A stretch of DNA of 64,000 bases, from the IMG/VR virus record IMGVR_UViG_3300033182_000709, positions 17,449 to 81,448 of that record, one strand, 5' to 3'. Below the pieces are notes generated by a model. That model did not search any database. It was not told the origin of the DNA and was given only the letters and a program-made list of their open reading frames with translations. Of this stretch, positions 55,024 to 63,977 are shown piece by piece (positions within the stretch are counted from its first letter, which is position 1; each line of letters begins with the position of its first letter). The position numbers and the translations under genes were made by a program. The stretch is from a virus.

Positions 55024-55418
55024 GTGAGCATGTAATTAGACAAAATAAAGATAGAGTAGATCCTCTTAGAGAACCTAAACCAAATGAAATCTACTTATAT
55101 ACTATTAGTAGCAGGCAAGATTATAAGGATGAGGATGGTAATTTTAGAATAACATCAATGGATTTAGATAAAGCAAGAGTGCATCCATATATTCATGCTA
55201 TCCAAACTCCTAATAGATTTATGGTTAAGGTTGGGCAGAATGGTAGGCTATTCAATCCTTATGGACTTTATAGCGAAGGTATGGAAACTAAGCAAAGGGT
55301 TGGTAGACCTACTTGGAAGTTTGTAACTACTAATGAAAATAACTTTAAGAACTATGTAAAGTTTTTAACAACTAAGAATGAGATATTTCTAAAGAATGCT
55401 GAGAGGGAGATTATCTAA
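55020..55418 (+). CDS. hypothetical protein (132 aa)
   Basis: 132 residues from the ATG at 55020 (ATGA overlap). Soluble alpha/beta protein, no recognised motif. Part of the recombination/replication operon by position. Confidence 0.65.
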   Translation: MSEHVIRQNKDRVDPLREPKPNEIYLYTISSRQDYKDEDGNFRITSMDLDKARVHPYIHAIQTPNRFMVKVGQNGRLFNPYGLYSEGMETKQRVGRPTWKFVTTNENNFKNYVKFLTTKNEIFLKNAEREII

Positions 55419-55768
55419 TGGCAAAATTTGCAAATACAAAAGGATTGAGTAAACAAGAAAAGTTCATGATTCAGGGTATGATTATTGAAGATAATTCCGT
55501 AGAGGATATTGCTAAGTATCTTGATCGTGAGATGGAGTTAGTAGAGACTTTTATTGAAGATTTTAAACCTGAAGTAAAACCTGTAGAAACTCAAGAGGTT
55601 CCAGTTCAACATCCTACAAGACATGTTATTAATAAAACTGGTAAAGGAAATAATGGAGTTGCAGTAATGACCCCAGCGGGTTCTCAACAAGGTGATGAAA
55701 GTCACAGTCGCCATAATCGTGGAAATCATGGTGCAAAAAGTCAAGGGTATACACATAAAATCAAATGA
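55418..55768 (+). CDS. HTH-like small protein with His-rich tail (116 aa)
   Basis: The N-terminal 50 residues (LSKQEKFMIQGMIIEDNSVEDIAKYLDRE) look like a resolvase-type helix-turn-helix. The second half is disordered, rich in His, Gly and Asn. Possibly a DNA-binding regulator. Confidence 0.55.
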   Translation: MAKFANTKGLSKQEKFMIQGMIIEDNSVEDIAKYLDREMELVETFIEDFKPEVKPVETQEVPVQHPTRHVINKTGKGNNGVAVMTPAGSQQGDESHSRHNRGNHGAKSQGYTHKIK

Positions 55769-56205
55769 GTAAAAAATACGAAAGTAAATATCAGTCAAGA
55801 CATAATCCCGGTAAGAAAGTAACACTGGGACAATGGATGGCTGAGTTGATGTGTGAAAGAAAAGCACAGGCTGATGAGAATAAGGAACTGCCACGCAGAT
55901 TCTGGATTGAAAAACATAAAGATAAAGAGTCTTATCAAAAGTGGCAACCTTATCTCAAACGCCAAGTGTATACTGCATATAGATTGATTGATGAGTATGG
56001 TGATGATAAGGTATTACAATTTGTAAGGAATAATAGAAATATATACTCCTTGACTCCTAAATGGGTTAAGGATAAGTTGGCACAGTATCAGATTCCTAAA
56101 ATTATTAAACCTGATACAGATGATACTCCTGTTAAGTACAAAGAGAATCCCACTTGGAGTACTGACAGAGTTAAGAAGAAAAGCTTATATGACAAATTTG
56201 ATTAG
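55765..56205 (+). CDS. hypothetical protein (146 aa)
   Basis: 146 residues, basic, helical (LGQWMAELMCERKAQADENK). ATGA overlap with the preceding gene. Located directly before the recombinase, so a possible recombination accessory; no family recognised. Confidence 0.65.
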   Translation: MSKKYESKYQSRHNPGKKVTLGQWMAELMCERKAQADENKELPRRFWIEKHKDKESYQKWQPYLKRQVYTAYRLIDEYGDDKVLQFVRNNRNIYSLTPKWVKDKLAQYQIPKIIKPDTDDTPVKYKENPTWSTDRVKKKSLYDKFD

Positions 56206-56213
56206 GAGATTGT

Positions 56214-57212
56214 ATGACAGTGGCAGAGAATCCGTTATATAAAGATTTAGTAAAACAGTTTGGCGATGCATTGCATGATGCTGCATTTATTACAGAGAAA
56301 CCAAAACAGATTATTTCTGTGTCACCAAAGCTTGACCTTGCTCTTGGTGGAGGTGTTCCTGAAGGTTCATTGTTTATTATGACTGGACCTGAAAAGATTG
56401 GTAAGACCGTTACGGCATTATCTTTCTGTGCAAATGCACAATCACAAGAAAGATTTGTATACTATGGTAATATTGAAGGTCGTTTGAAAAAACGAGATCT
56501 AGAGGGAATTAGAGAGTTACAACTCGGTCCTGAACAGTTCCAGATGGTTGGTAGTTCTGAAGGTAATATCCTCTCTGGAGAAGATTATCTTGGTATCTTT
56601 GACAAAGTTGTTCATGGTCATCCTAAAGCAGTTGCAGTTGTAGATTCTTTCTCTGCTCTTGCCGCTGAAGCAGAACTTGCTGGTGAACTAAAAGATATTC
56701 AGGTTATGAGTATTCAGAAGACACAGGCAAAGTGGTGCCGTCGCATTGGTAATGTTCTACCAATCAATAATGTTACTGTTGTTGGGATTACACATATGAT
56801 GGCGAATGTATCATCTTTTGGTAGTAGAAAAACTAAGACTGAAAAGAGTGGCACATCTTTAAAATATCAAGTAGATGTAAAACTTGAAGCAAGTCATTCT
56901 GAAGCAGTTATGCAGGGTGACACTCAAATTGGTCAGAAGATCCATTGGAAGGTTGTAACTTCGGCAATTGGACCTCCGGGTCAGAAAGTTCAGAGTATAA
57001 TTAAATATGGAAGAGGGGTATGGCGAGAGTTTGAGATTGCAGAACTCGCATGTGACTTTGGTATTGCTCAAAAGAAAGGTGCTTGGATTACTTTGTCTGA
57101 TACAGAAAAGTTCCAAGGTATGCCTAACTTTGCACAATATCTTGAAGACAACCCTGAACGCTGTATTGAGTTAGAAAAAGAAGTTTTTGACACTGTAGGC
57201 ATTGAAAGATGA
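56214..57212 (+). CDS. RecA/UvsX-like recombinase (332 aa)
   Basis: RecA-fold ATPase: Walker A GPEKIGKT near residue 61, Walker B-like AVAVVDSFSAL, and VVGITHMMANVSSFGSRKTK for the DNA-binding loop region. Size and divergence fit phage UvsX/RecA-type strand-exchange proteins. AGGAG upstream. Followed by a nuclease gene in ATGA overlap. Confidence 0.85.
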   Translation: MTVAENPLYKDLVKQFGDALHDAAFITEKPKQIISVSPKLDLALGGGVPEGSLFIMTGPEKIGKTVTALSFCANAQSQERFVYYGNIEGRLKKRDLEGIRELQLGPEQFQMVGSSEGNILSGEDYLGIFDKVVHGHPKAVAVVDSFSALAAEAELAGELKDIQVMSIQKTQAKWCRRIGNVLPINNVTVVGITHMMANVSSFGSRKTKTEKSGTSLKYQVDVKLEASHSEAVMQGDTQIGQKIHWKVVTSAIGPPGQKVQSIIKYGRGVWREFEIAELACDFGIAQKKGAWITLSDTEKFQGMPNFAQYLEDNPERCIELEKEVFDTVGIER

Positions 57213-57619
57213 AAGTAAAAGATTTAGATTTTAATGAGCATAGACTTAATTTAAAAGGTCGTGTTGTTAAAGCAGATGAAAGTAGACCTCGTTCTAGTTA
57301 TCATCTAAACGCTAGAGGTATTCTCAAGCAACTATTTCCAACTTCTCAGGTTCTAGAAGAAGTTCCTGTGATTTTAAGAAAAGGTAAGAGCATTTCTCTT
57401 GACTTTTTCATTAGTCAGTTTAGAATAGTTGTTGAAGTACATGGTCAGCAACACTATAAATTTACTCCTATGTTTCATGCTTCTGCCCAAGATTTTATCA
57501 AGCAGAAGAAGAGGGATGCCGATTTAAAAGAATGGTGTGAGTTAAATAATCTTACTTACATTGAACTACGTTATGATGAGAAGCCAGAAGAATGGATCAA
57601 CAAAATAAACATGCGTTAA
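57209..57619 (+). CDS. PD-(D/E)XK-type endonuclease (136 aa)
   Basis: SLDFFISQFRIVVEVHGQQHY followed by KKRDADLKEWCELNN and TYIELRYDE is the Vsr/DUF559-like nuclease core (D...E-x-H/Q). Small single-domain enzyme next to the recombinase, so likely in recombination or repair. Confidence 0.75.
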   Translation: MKVKDLDFNEHRLNLKGRVVKADESRPRSSYHLNARGILKQLFPTSQVLEEVPVILRKGKSISLDFFISQFRIVVEVHGQQHYKFTPMFHASAQDFIKQKKRDADLKEWCELNNLTYIELRYDEKPEEWINKINMR

Positions 57620-58089
57620 TAGAAAAGATGGATAGGATTGATACTATCCTTGATGAGTATGAGAGTAGTATTGGTTTAGCTACATATCAGAATGAATTCG
57701 CTAATACTAATACAGCTTATGCATATATGAATATGTCTAGAGATCAAATTGAGAAAATGGATATTGAGGGTTGTGCTGAAGCAGCATATATTCTTGGTAG
57801 TCTATCTTTTCATCTGCAAAGATCAATCAATAGAGAAACCGCGAGGTTAAATTGGGCAAAGTCAACTATAAAGGAGATTATTTGTAAGAAATCAGCACAG
57901 TATACTGGTGCTTGGGGCAATCAGGATATGCAAGCAACTTTGGACAATGATGCTAGTAGAAAACTTCATGATATACAAAAATATTGTCAACAAAGAATTG
58001 ATAGATTAACATATTTAGCAACTTCAACTAAGAATATGAGTGATCTATTCATTAACCTTCAACGAGCAAAGGTGGCTAACAATGGATAA
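57592..58089 (+). CDS. hypothetical helical protein (165 aa)
   Basis: 165 residues, mostly helical, starting MDQQNKHALI inside the nuclease gene's end. No recognised motif. Position suggests a recombination or helicase-loading accessory role. Confidence 0.65.
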   Translation: MDQQNKHALIEKMDRIDTILDEYESSIGLATYQNEFANTNTAYAYMNMSRDQIEKMDIEGCAEAAYILGSLSFHLQRSINRETARLNWAKSTIKEIICKKSAQYTGAWGNQDMQATLDNDASRKLHDIQKYCQQRIDRLTYLATSTKNMSDLFINLQRAKVANNG

Positions 58090-58489
58090 ATCAGATTTGA
58101 ATGAATTGAAAAACATGCTGAGTGGATTAGTAGAAGAGATTATTGATGAGAAATTAGATAAAATTACTACCAAGCATGAACAGAAAAAAGAAAAGAAACA
58201 AAAGTATCGTCGTAGAAAACAAAAAGAAAGAGAGTCTGGTAGTTTTGATGTTGGTTCTTTAGACCTAACTGCTGCTGAAAAGAAAGAATTAGCACAAGCA
58301 TCAAAGTCTGATAAGAAAAATAATGTTCATATTCAAAGAGAAAGGTTGATAAAACGTAGACCTTCTGGTAGAATTGAAGTGAGATGTAGAAGCTGTGGTA
58401 AAACTGAAAAAGTTTCGCCAGCACTTGTCGTCAAAGATGAAGATGGTTATCGTTATAAGTGTAACAAGTGTTCTTGTAGTCCGGGGTAA
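58082..58489 (+). CDS. basic protein with C-terminal zinc ribbon (135 aa)
   Basis: Acidic N-terminal helix, very basic middle (KKEKKQKYRRRKQKE), and a C-terminal zinc site CRSCGKTEK ... CNKCSC. Start ATG 58082, overlapping the upstream gene by 8 bases. Likely nucleic-acid binding. Confidence 0.65.
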   Translation: MDKSDLNELKNMLSGLVEEIIDEKLDKITTKHEQKKEKKQKYRRRKQKERESGSFDVGSLDLTAAEKKELAQASKSDKKNNVHIQRERLIKRRPSGRIEVRCRSCGKTEKVSPALVVKDEDGYRYKCNKCSCSPG

Positions 58490-58493
58490 AGAG

Positions 58494-58787
58494 ATGAATT
58501 TAAGACAGTATTATCAGTATTATTTGACTTTACATCAAAATCCAACATGTAGACTATTGCATTTTATTGGTCAGCTTGCTACAATAGCATTCACGTTTTG
58601 TGTTTTTTACTTTTGGTTGTGGTATTTGATTCCATTGATTCCATTTGTGGTTTATCCATTCGCATGGTCAGGTCACTATTTCTTTGAAAAAAATGAACCC
58701 GCAGCATTTAAGAATCCGTTATACGCTAAGATTTCTGATTGGATGATGTTTAAAGACATCTTGTTGTTTAAAGTCAAACTTTGGTAG
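58494..58787 (+). CDS. DUF962/Mpo1-like membrane protein (97 aa)
   Basis: YYLTLHQNPTCRLLHFIGQL, then YPFAWSGHYFFEKNEPAAF and DWMMFKDILL are the His-containing motifs of the DUF962 (YGL010w/Mpo1-like) family; yeast Mpo1 is an iron dioxygenase acting on 2-hydroxy fatty acids. Three His motifs retained, two membrane spans. Start ATG 58494. Second lipid-type enzyme in the window besides the desaturase. Confidence 0.8.
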   Translation: MNLRQYYQYYLTLHQNPTCRLLHFIGQLATIAFTFCVFYFWLWYLIPLIPFVVYPFAWSGHYFFEKNEPAAFKNPLYAKISDWMMFKDILLFKVKLW

Positions 58788-58796
58788 AGGTAGGTT

Positions 58797-60245
58797 ATGC
58801 CGTTTCAAGATGTAGCAGCAGAGAGAGCAATTCTTGCTGGTGTTTGTAGGTATGGTATTGATGCATACTATGATGTAGCAGATTTGGTTGAACCTAATAG
58901 TTTCTCTTTAGATTCTAATCAGATTATTTACTCATGTCTGCAACATATTTTTACAGTAGAAGAAAAGACAACTATTGATCTAGCATCTATTCTGTCTGCT
59001 GCCAAAGCGATTGGTGTTTCTGAGTTTCTGTCTAGTAAATCAGAGCAGCAACACTTAGCAAGTATCATCAAGTTTCCTGTAGATCAAACAAACTTAAGAA
59101 GTTTTGCACAGATCGTTGGCAAACTAAATATATCTAAAAAGATTTATGATCAGCTAGAGATTACAAGAGAAAAGTATTTACATCTAAAAGGTCATGAGCC
59201 ACTATCTCACATCTTGGGTATTGCTGAAGAATCTATCTTTGATTTTATGTCATTACTAAATGGTGGTGATGAAAATCCTAAACAATTATTTGAAGATATT
59301 GATGAGTACTTAGATGAACTTGCAGAAAACAAAGTTGAACAAGTTGGTATTCCAACCGGATTTACACGCTATGATTTTGCTATCGGTGGTGGTCTTCGCC
59401 GTGGAACTGTTAATGTTATTGGTGCGAGGCCAAAGACCGGAAAAACACTCTTGGCCCAGAATATGGGGATGAATATCGCCAAGCAAGGTGTTCCTGTATT
59501 AGACCTTGATACAGAAATGATGTTTAATGATTTTCGTAATCGTGCTATTGCTTCTGAATCACAAGTCGCTATCAATGCTATTGAATCAGGTCAGTTTGAT
59601 AGTGATGCAGTATGCAAAAATAGAGTCTATAATAAAACGCAAGCAGTAAAAGGTGTTCCATATTATCATATCAATATTGGTGGTAAACCATTTGAAGACC
59701 AGTTGGCAATCATGAGAAGATGGTTAGCAAGACATGTAGGTCTTAATCCTGATGGAACAGCAAAACAATGCGTTATTATTTATGACTACTTGAAGTTAAT
59801 GAATAGTGCAGATATTAAAGATGTTGCAGAGTTTCAAGCTCTTGGATTTATGATGACTGCACTTCATAATTTTGCCTTGAAATATTCTGTTCCTATATTA
59901 TCATTTATACAATTGAATCGTGACGGTATTACTAAGGAGAGTACGGATGCAGCTTCGGGATCAGATAGAATCATTTGGCTATGCTCTAACTTTACTATCT
60001 ATAAGGTTAAGTCAGATGAAGAGATTGCACAGGATGGCGAGGAACATGGGAATCGTAAGTTGGTTCCGATTATCGCCCGTCATGGTCAAGGTCTAGAAGA
60101 TAAGGATTATATTAACGTAAAGATGAAAGGGCAATTTGCCCACTTAGAAGAAGGTCTTACTGCTAAAGAATTAGAGGATGGTGGTAACTATGTTGACGAC
60201 GAAGACGAAGAATTCCAAGGTAGCCAAGAAGATGTCCCATTCTGA
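58797..60245 (+). CDS. dnaB: DnaB-type replicative helicase (482 aa)
   Basis: N-terminal DnaB-like domain (DVAAERAILAGVCRYG), linker, then the RecA-type motor with Walker A GARPKTGKT near residue 208, TGFTRYDFAIGGGLRRG before it, DTEM motif, Walker B CVIIYDYLKL, and FIQLNRDG. Hexameric 5'-3' helicase. AGAGGTAGG upstream; overlaps the primase gene. Confidence 0.9.
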   Translation: MPFQDVAAERAILAGVCRYGIDAYYDVADLVEPNSFSLDSNQIIYSCLQHIFTVEEKTTIDLASILSAAKAIGVSEFLSSKSEQQHLASIIKFPVDQTNLRSFAQIVGKLNISKKIYDQLEITREKYLHLKGHEPLSHILGIAEESIFDFMSLLNGGDENPKQLFEDIDEYLDELAENKVEQVGIPTGFTRYDFAIGGGLRRGTVNVIGARPKTGKTLLAQNMGMNIAKQGVPVLDLDTEMMFNDFRNRAIASESQVAINAIESGQFDSDAVCKNRVYNKTQAVKGVPYYHINIGGKPFEDQLAIMRRWLARHVGLNPDGTAKQCVIIYDYLKLMNSADIKDVAEFQALGFMMTALHNFALKYSVPILSFIQLNRDGITKESTDAASGSDRIIWLCSNFTIYKVKSDEEIAQDGEEHGNRKLVPIIARHGQGLEDKDYINVKMKGQFAHLEEGLTAKELEDGGNYVDDEDEEFQGSQEDVPF

Positions 60246-61377
60246 TGATTATAATGATCAAGCAAAACTAGAACAACTATGTTGGGATGCTGTAGAATTT
60301 ATTGATAACATCTACGAGTATTTTAATATTGATATTAAGTATAGGAATGACCAGTTAATTAAGTCTGCTTGTCCTGTTCATGGTGGAGACAATCCAGTTG
60401 CTTGCAACTTTTATCCTGCTGGTGATCATGTAGTTCATTGGAAATGTAGAACTCATAGTTGCGAAGACCACTTTGGTAAAACTATGATTGGTTTTATTAA
60501 AGGTTGTCTGTCTAGAGCAAGATACGATTGGGAAAAGGATGGAGATAGGGAAGCAACATTTAAAGAAACAGTTGATTTTCTACTTGAGATTACTGGACAA
60601 AAGTTTGGTGATATCAAACAGAAAAGTAATACTGTATTAGAGATGAAACAGTTCAACACTATGGTGTGGACTATGTTTGGAGAGGAAGAGGATAAGCCAG
60701 AAACTATCATTACTAGAGACTTTTATAGGTCCAAGACAGAAATCCCTGCACAATACTATTTAGATAGAGGATATTCTGCGGAGATACTAGATAAGTATGA
60801 TGTTGGTTTTTGTGCCACTAGGGGCAAGCAAATGTATAATCGTTGCATTGTCCCTATTTATTCTCATAATATGGATTATATCGTAGGTTTTAGTGGAAGG
60901 AGTGTATTTGACCAATGCCCGAAATGTAAATTTTATCATGACCCAGAAGAAAGATGTAAGTTTTTTCCAAAATGGAGACACTCAAAAGGTTTCCAGAAGG
61001 AAAAGTGGTTGTATAATTACTGGTATGCAAAGGAACATATCTCTAAAACTGGTGTCGCTATTATTGTAGAGTCACCCGGAAATGTTTGGAGATTAGAAGA
61101 AGCAGGTATTCATAACTCAGTTGCGATATTTGGAACAGCACTCAATCAATCACAAAAGGATTTATTAGATGGTCTTGGTGCTATGTCTTTAATTATTCTC
61201 ATGGACAATGATGAAGCAGGAGAAAATGCTGCTAATAAAATCATTGAGACATGTTCAAATCAATACAGGATTTATAAGCCAGTTATCAATACAAATGATA
61301 TTGGCGAAATGAACCTTAATGATATTCGTAATTTGATTTTACCACAGGTTTTAGAAGCAAAGGACTATTACAAATGA
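60232..61377 (+). CDS. DNA primase with CHC2 zinc finger and Toprim domain (381 aa)
   Basis: CPVHGGDN ... HWKCRTHSC (residues 47-81) is a CHC2-type zinc finger. A second Cys cluster CPKCKFYHDPEERC lies within the RNAP-binding core. VAIIVESPGNVWRLEEAG and IILMDNDEAGENAA are the Toprim Glu and DxD motifs. Start 60232 preferred; earlier in-frame starts lie deep in the helicase gene. Confidence 0.88.
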   Translation: MSHSDDYNDQAKLEQLCWDAVEFIDNIYEYFNIDIKYRNDQLIKSACPVHGGDNPVACNFYPAGDHVVHWKCRTHSCEDHFGKTMIGFIKGCLSRARYDWEKDGDREATFKETVDFLLEITGQKFGDIKQKSNTVLEMKQFNTMVWTMFGEEEDKPETIITRDFYRSKTEIPAQYYLDRGYSAEILDKYDVGFCATRGKQMYNRCIVPIYSHNMDYIVGFSGRSVFDQCPKCKFYHDPEERCKFFPKWRHSKGFQKEKWLYNYWYAKEHISKTGVAIIVESPGNVWRLEEAGIHNSVAIFGTALNQSQKDLLDGLGAMSLIILMDNDEAGENAANKIIETCSNQYRIYKPVINTNDIGEMNLNDIRNLILPQVLEAKDYYK

Positions 61378-61601
61378 ATGAAAAAGTAAATGCGTTGATT
61401 CTTATTTATCAGGCAAATTTGCAAGCGGCAAAAGCAAACCTATTGACTTATCTTAATAATTCTGTAGGTGTTGGAGAACATCCAGATACTGTTGGCGAAT
61501 GTGCAAACTTGGTAGATAAGATGGCACATGCCAAGGGTTGTTTAGATTTGTTGCAGGAAATGTTTCCTCCACAAGACCCACAACAAGTAGAAGGTGAATA
61601 A
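61374..61601 (+). CDS. small helical protein (75 aa)
   Basis: 75 residues, helical, Ala/Leu-rich, with a Pro-rich end. Overlaps both neighbours by one to four bases. Function unknown. Confidence 0.65.
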   Translation: MNEKVNALILIYQANLQAAKANLLTYLNNSVGVGEHPDTVGECANLVDKMAHAKGCLDLLQEMFPPQDPQQVEGE

Positions 61602-62341
61602 TGACTAAAATTCTAGGATTTGCAGGTAAAAAACAAAGCGGTAAAAATACATGTTGTAACTTTTTACAGATGCTTAAATTCCATGAGTATGGAGTATGTA
61701 AAAATGCAAGTCTTAATGAACAAGGTCAAATTTTAGTTTCTGATCTTTTTGGTGAGACGGTATCCGGTTCCGACTGGATACCCCTCACTGAAGAGTATGT
61801 TGATATTTCTCAACTTCTGGAAAGTTTTCGCCCTTGTAAGATTTATGCCTTTGCAGATGTATTGAAAGAGTTTGCGGTTGATGTGTTAGGGCTTGAGCAT
61901 AATCAGGTCTATGGAACTAATGAAGAAAAGAATTCCCCTACTCATCTACTATGGGAGAATATGCCAACAGGAAATAATAAAGGACCAATGACGGGTAGAG
62001 AAGTCCTACAATACTTTGGTTCTGACATCTGTAGAAAGATGTATGAGAACATCTGGTTTGATGCTTGTATTCGTAGGATTAAAAAAGATAATCCAGAACT
62101 TGCACTTATCTCTGATGTAAGATTTCCTAATGAGATTCAGGGAGTACAAAAAGAAGGTGGTATTGTGTTTGGACTACCAAGAGATATTGTAAATGGTAAA
62201 GATACACATAGTAGTGAACAAGTAGATTTGTCTCTATGTGATTATCTATTACCAGAAGGAGATATTGATACTACAACTAAATCACTATATAAAATTATAA
62301 CAGAAAATAATATTCATCCCTTTAGATCAAAGGTGAGTTAG
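61601..62341 (+). CDS. deoxynucleoside monophosphate kinase (246 aa)
   Basis: P-loop GFAGKKQSGKNT at residue 6, then YGTNEEKN, GPMTGREVLQYFGSDICRKM and LISDVRFPNEIQGVQKEGG, the order seen in phage dNMP kinases (T4 gp1-like). Phosphorylates dNMPs released from host DNA or made by ThyX. TAATG overlap with the preceding gene. Confidence 0.88.
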   Translation: MTKILGFAGKKQSGKNTCCNFLQMLKFHEYGVCKNASLNEQGQILVSDLFGETVSGSDWIPLTEEYVDISQLLESFRPCKIYAFADVLKEFAVDVLGLEHNQVYGTNEEKNSPTHLLWENMPTGNNKGPMTGREVLQYFGSDICRKMYENIWFDACIRRIKKDNPELALISDVRFPNEIQGVQKEGGIVFGLPRDIVNGKDTHSSEQVDLSLCDYLLPEGDIDTTTKSLYKIITENNIHPFRSKVS

Positions 62342-62367
62342 TTTTGTCCTCAACAATACTTTTGGTG

Positions 62368-62397
62368 TATAGTAAAGGGTAGTTCTTTTACTTTATT
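62368..62397 (+). promoter_or_regulatory. extended -10 overlapping a hairpin
   Basis: GGTGTATAGT (-10 at 62368-62373); AGTAAA (62371-62376) pairs with TTTACT (62387-62392) before TTATT. Sits between the kinase and the HNH gene. Confidence 0.5.
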
Positions 62398-62412
62398 ATC
62401 AGGAGAAACGTC

Positions 62413-62916
62413 ATGACAAAACCATCAAAAGATATTATGTATGATCTTTATATCACTCAAAATTTAGAAAGATCAGAGATTGCTGAAATGTTTAATAAGA
62501 GTATATCTACCGTTAAAGGTTGGTTGGTTGAATATGGATTAACTAACCATCCTAATAGAGTAAAAACATCCAAAAAAATTAGAAAAGGTTGTGGAGAAAT
62601 TACTGGAAGTTATATTTGTGCTTTGAGATCTAGAAATCGTGAGTATAATTTATCAACAGAGTATTTGTGGGATTTATTTCTAAAACAAGATAGGAAGTGT
62701 GTATATACTGGTTTTGAACTCGTATTTCCTCCAACATCAAGAATTCAAGACAGAAATAAACAAACTGCATCTTTAGATAGAATAGATAGTTCTTTAGGTT
62801 ATATTGTTGGGAATGTTCAGTGGATACATAAGGACTTACAATCTATGAAACTAGATTTATCAGAAGAAAAGTTTTTATACTTAATAAAATCAATTAGTGA
62901 TTATAGGAGTTTGTAA
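62413..62916 (+). CDS. HNH endonuclease, same family as the tmRNA insert (167 aa)
   Basis: N-terminal helix-turn-helix (MYDLYITQNLERSEIAEMFN), then KCVYTGFEL and TASLDRIDSSLGYIVGNVQW, matching the catalytic core of the 185-residue protein at 11837. AGGAG upstream and its own promoter element. Inserted between the kinase and nuclease genes of the replication operon, as expected for a homing-type element. Confidence 0.82.
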   Translation: MTKPSKDIMYDLYITQNLERSEIAEMFNKSISTVKGWLVEYGLTNHPNRVKTSKKIRKGCGEITGSYICALRSRNREYNLSTEYLWDLFLKQDRKCVYTGFELVFPPTSRIQDRNKQTASLDRIDSSLGYIVGNVQWIHKDLQSMKLDLSEEKFLYLIKSISDYRSL

Positions 62917-63977
62917 TGGGAATCCCGATTGTTTATTTCAGGAGCAGTTCTTTTAATTGTCATAGATTTTGTGCCCAGCAGTACCTCATTGAATATTTTC
63001 TTGGTTGGAGAGGTCCAAGTAATAAGAAGGCAGATAAAGGAACTATTGTTCATAAAGTACTAGAAGTAGCAGCACTTGCTAAAAAAGCAGCACAAGATGG
63101 TAAAAAGACATTTATTGATGATGTAGTAGGTGAAACTAAAACTGCTGATTATAGAGAAGCATATCTAGAAGAACTTATTGAAAAAGTTTATAACTATTAT
63201 ACAAAAGCATTTAGTCATCATGAATGGACTGATAAAGATTTAAAAGATTGTAAAAACTGGACATGGAAGGCATTGCAGATTAATGGAGGTATGTTTGACC
63301 CTAGACATATGAATGTTGTTGCTGCTGAACCTCATTTTGATTTTGAAATAAAAGAAGATTGGGCAAAATATCAACATGAACTTCCAGACGGGACTAAACT
63401 AGACGGTTATTTGTCCATGAAAGGCACCGTAGACCTCGTTACAGACCTTGGAGATGGTGTCTATGAGATTATTGACTGGAAGACTGGAAAGCGTTTAGAT
63501 TGGGCCACAGGAGAGACTAAGGACCAAAAGAAACTATGGCGTGATGCACAACTTCGTATGTATCACCTTGCTATGTCTCATAGATTTCCAGAAGCAAAAA
63601 CTTTTCTTATTACTATTTACTTTATCAATGATGGTGGTCCTTTTACTGTCCATTTTCAGGATAAAGACTTGCCAAAAACAAAAGAGATGATACAAAAGAA
63701 GTTTGAGTTCATTAAGTCAACTCAACAACCGACACTTATTAAAGAGACAGATCCATCTCAATCTTGGAAGTGTAGGAAGTTGTGTCATGCTGGAATGACA
63801 AGTTTTGAGGGAACACATATTGAACCTATCAAAAACGTAAGGTATAATAGAGATATGACAAAGTGTGAACAGATTAAATACATGATTAAGAAAAAAGGTG
63901 TGGAGTGGGTTGTTCAAAACTACAATGCACCAGAATTTAACTTTGCCTCTTACAAAGCTCCGGGGAGTGTTGAATGA
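62916..63977 (+). CDS. RecB/Cas4-like PD-(D/E)XK nuclease (353 aa)
   Basis: GTIVHKVLEVAA gives the early His, and VYEIIDWKTGKR the D-W-K core of the RecB-type nuclease (PDDEXK_1). Cys at FNCHRFC near the start and CRKLCHAG near the end could hold an iron-sulfur cluster as in Cas4/AddB. Likely a replication or recombination exonuclease. ATGA overlap with the next gene. Confidence 0.82.
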   Translation: MGIPIVYFRSSSFNCHRFCAQQYLIEYFLGWRGPSNKKADKGTIVHKVLEVAALAKKAAQDGKKTFIDDVVGETKTADYREAYLEELIEKVYNYYTKAFSHHEWTDKDLKDCKNWTWKALQINGGMFDPRHMNVVAAEPHFDFEIKEDWAKYQHELPDGTKLDGYLSMKGTVDLVTDLGDGVYEIIDWKTGKRLDWATGETKDQKKLWRDAQLRMYHLAMSHRFPEAKTFLITIYFINDGGPFTVHFQDKDLPKTKEMIQKKFEFIKSTQQPTLIKETDPSQSWKCRKLCHAGMTSFEGTHIEPIKNVRYNRDMTKCEQIKYMIKKKGVEWVVQNYNAPEFNFASYKAPGSVE

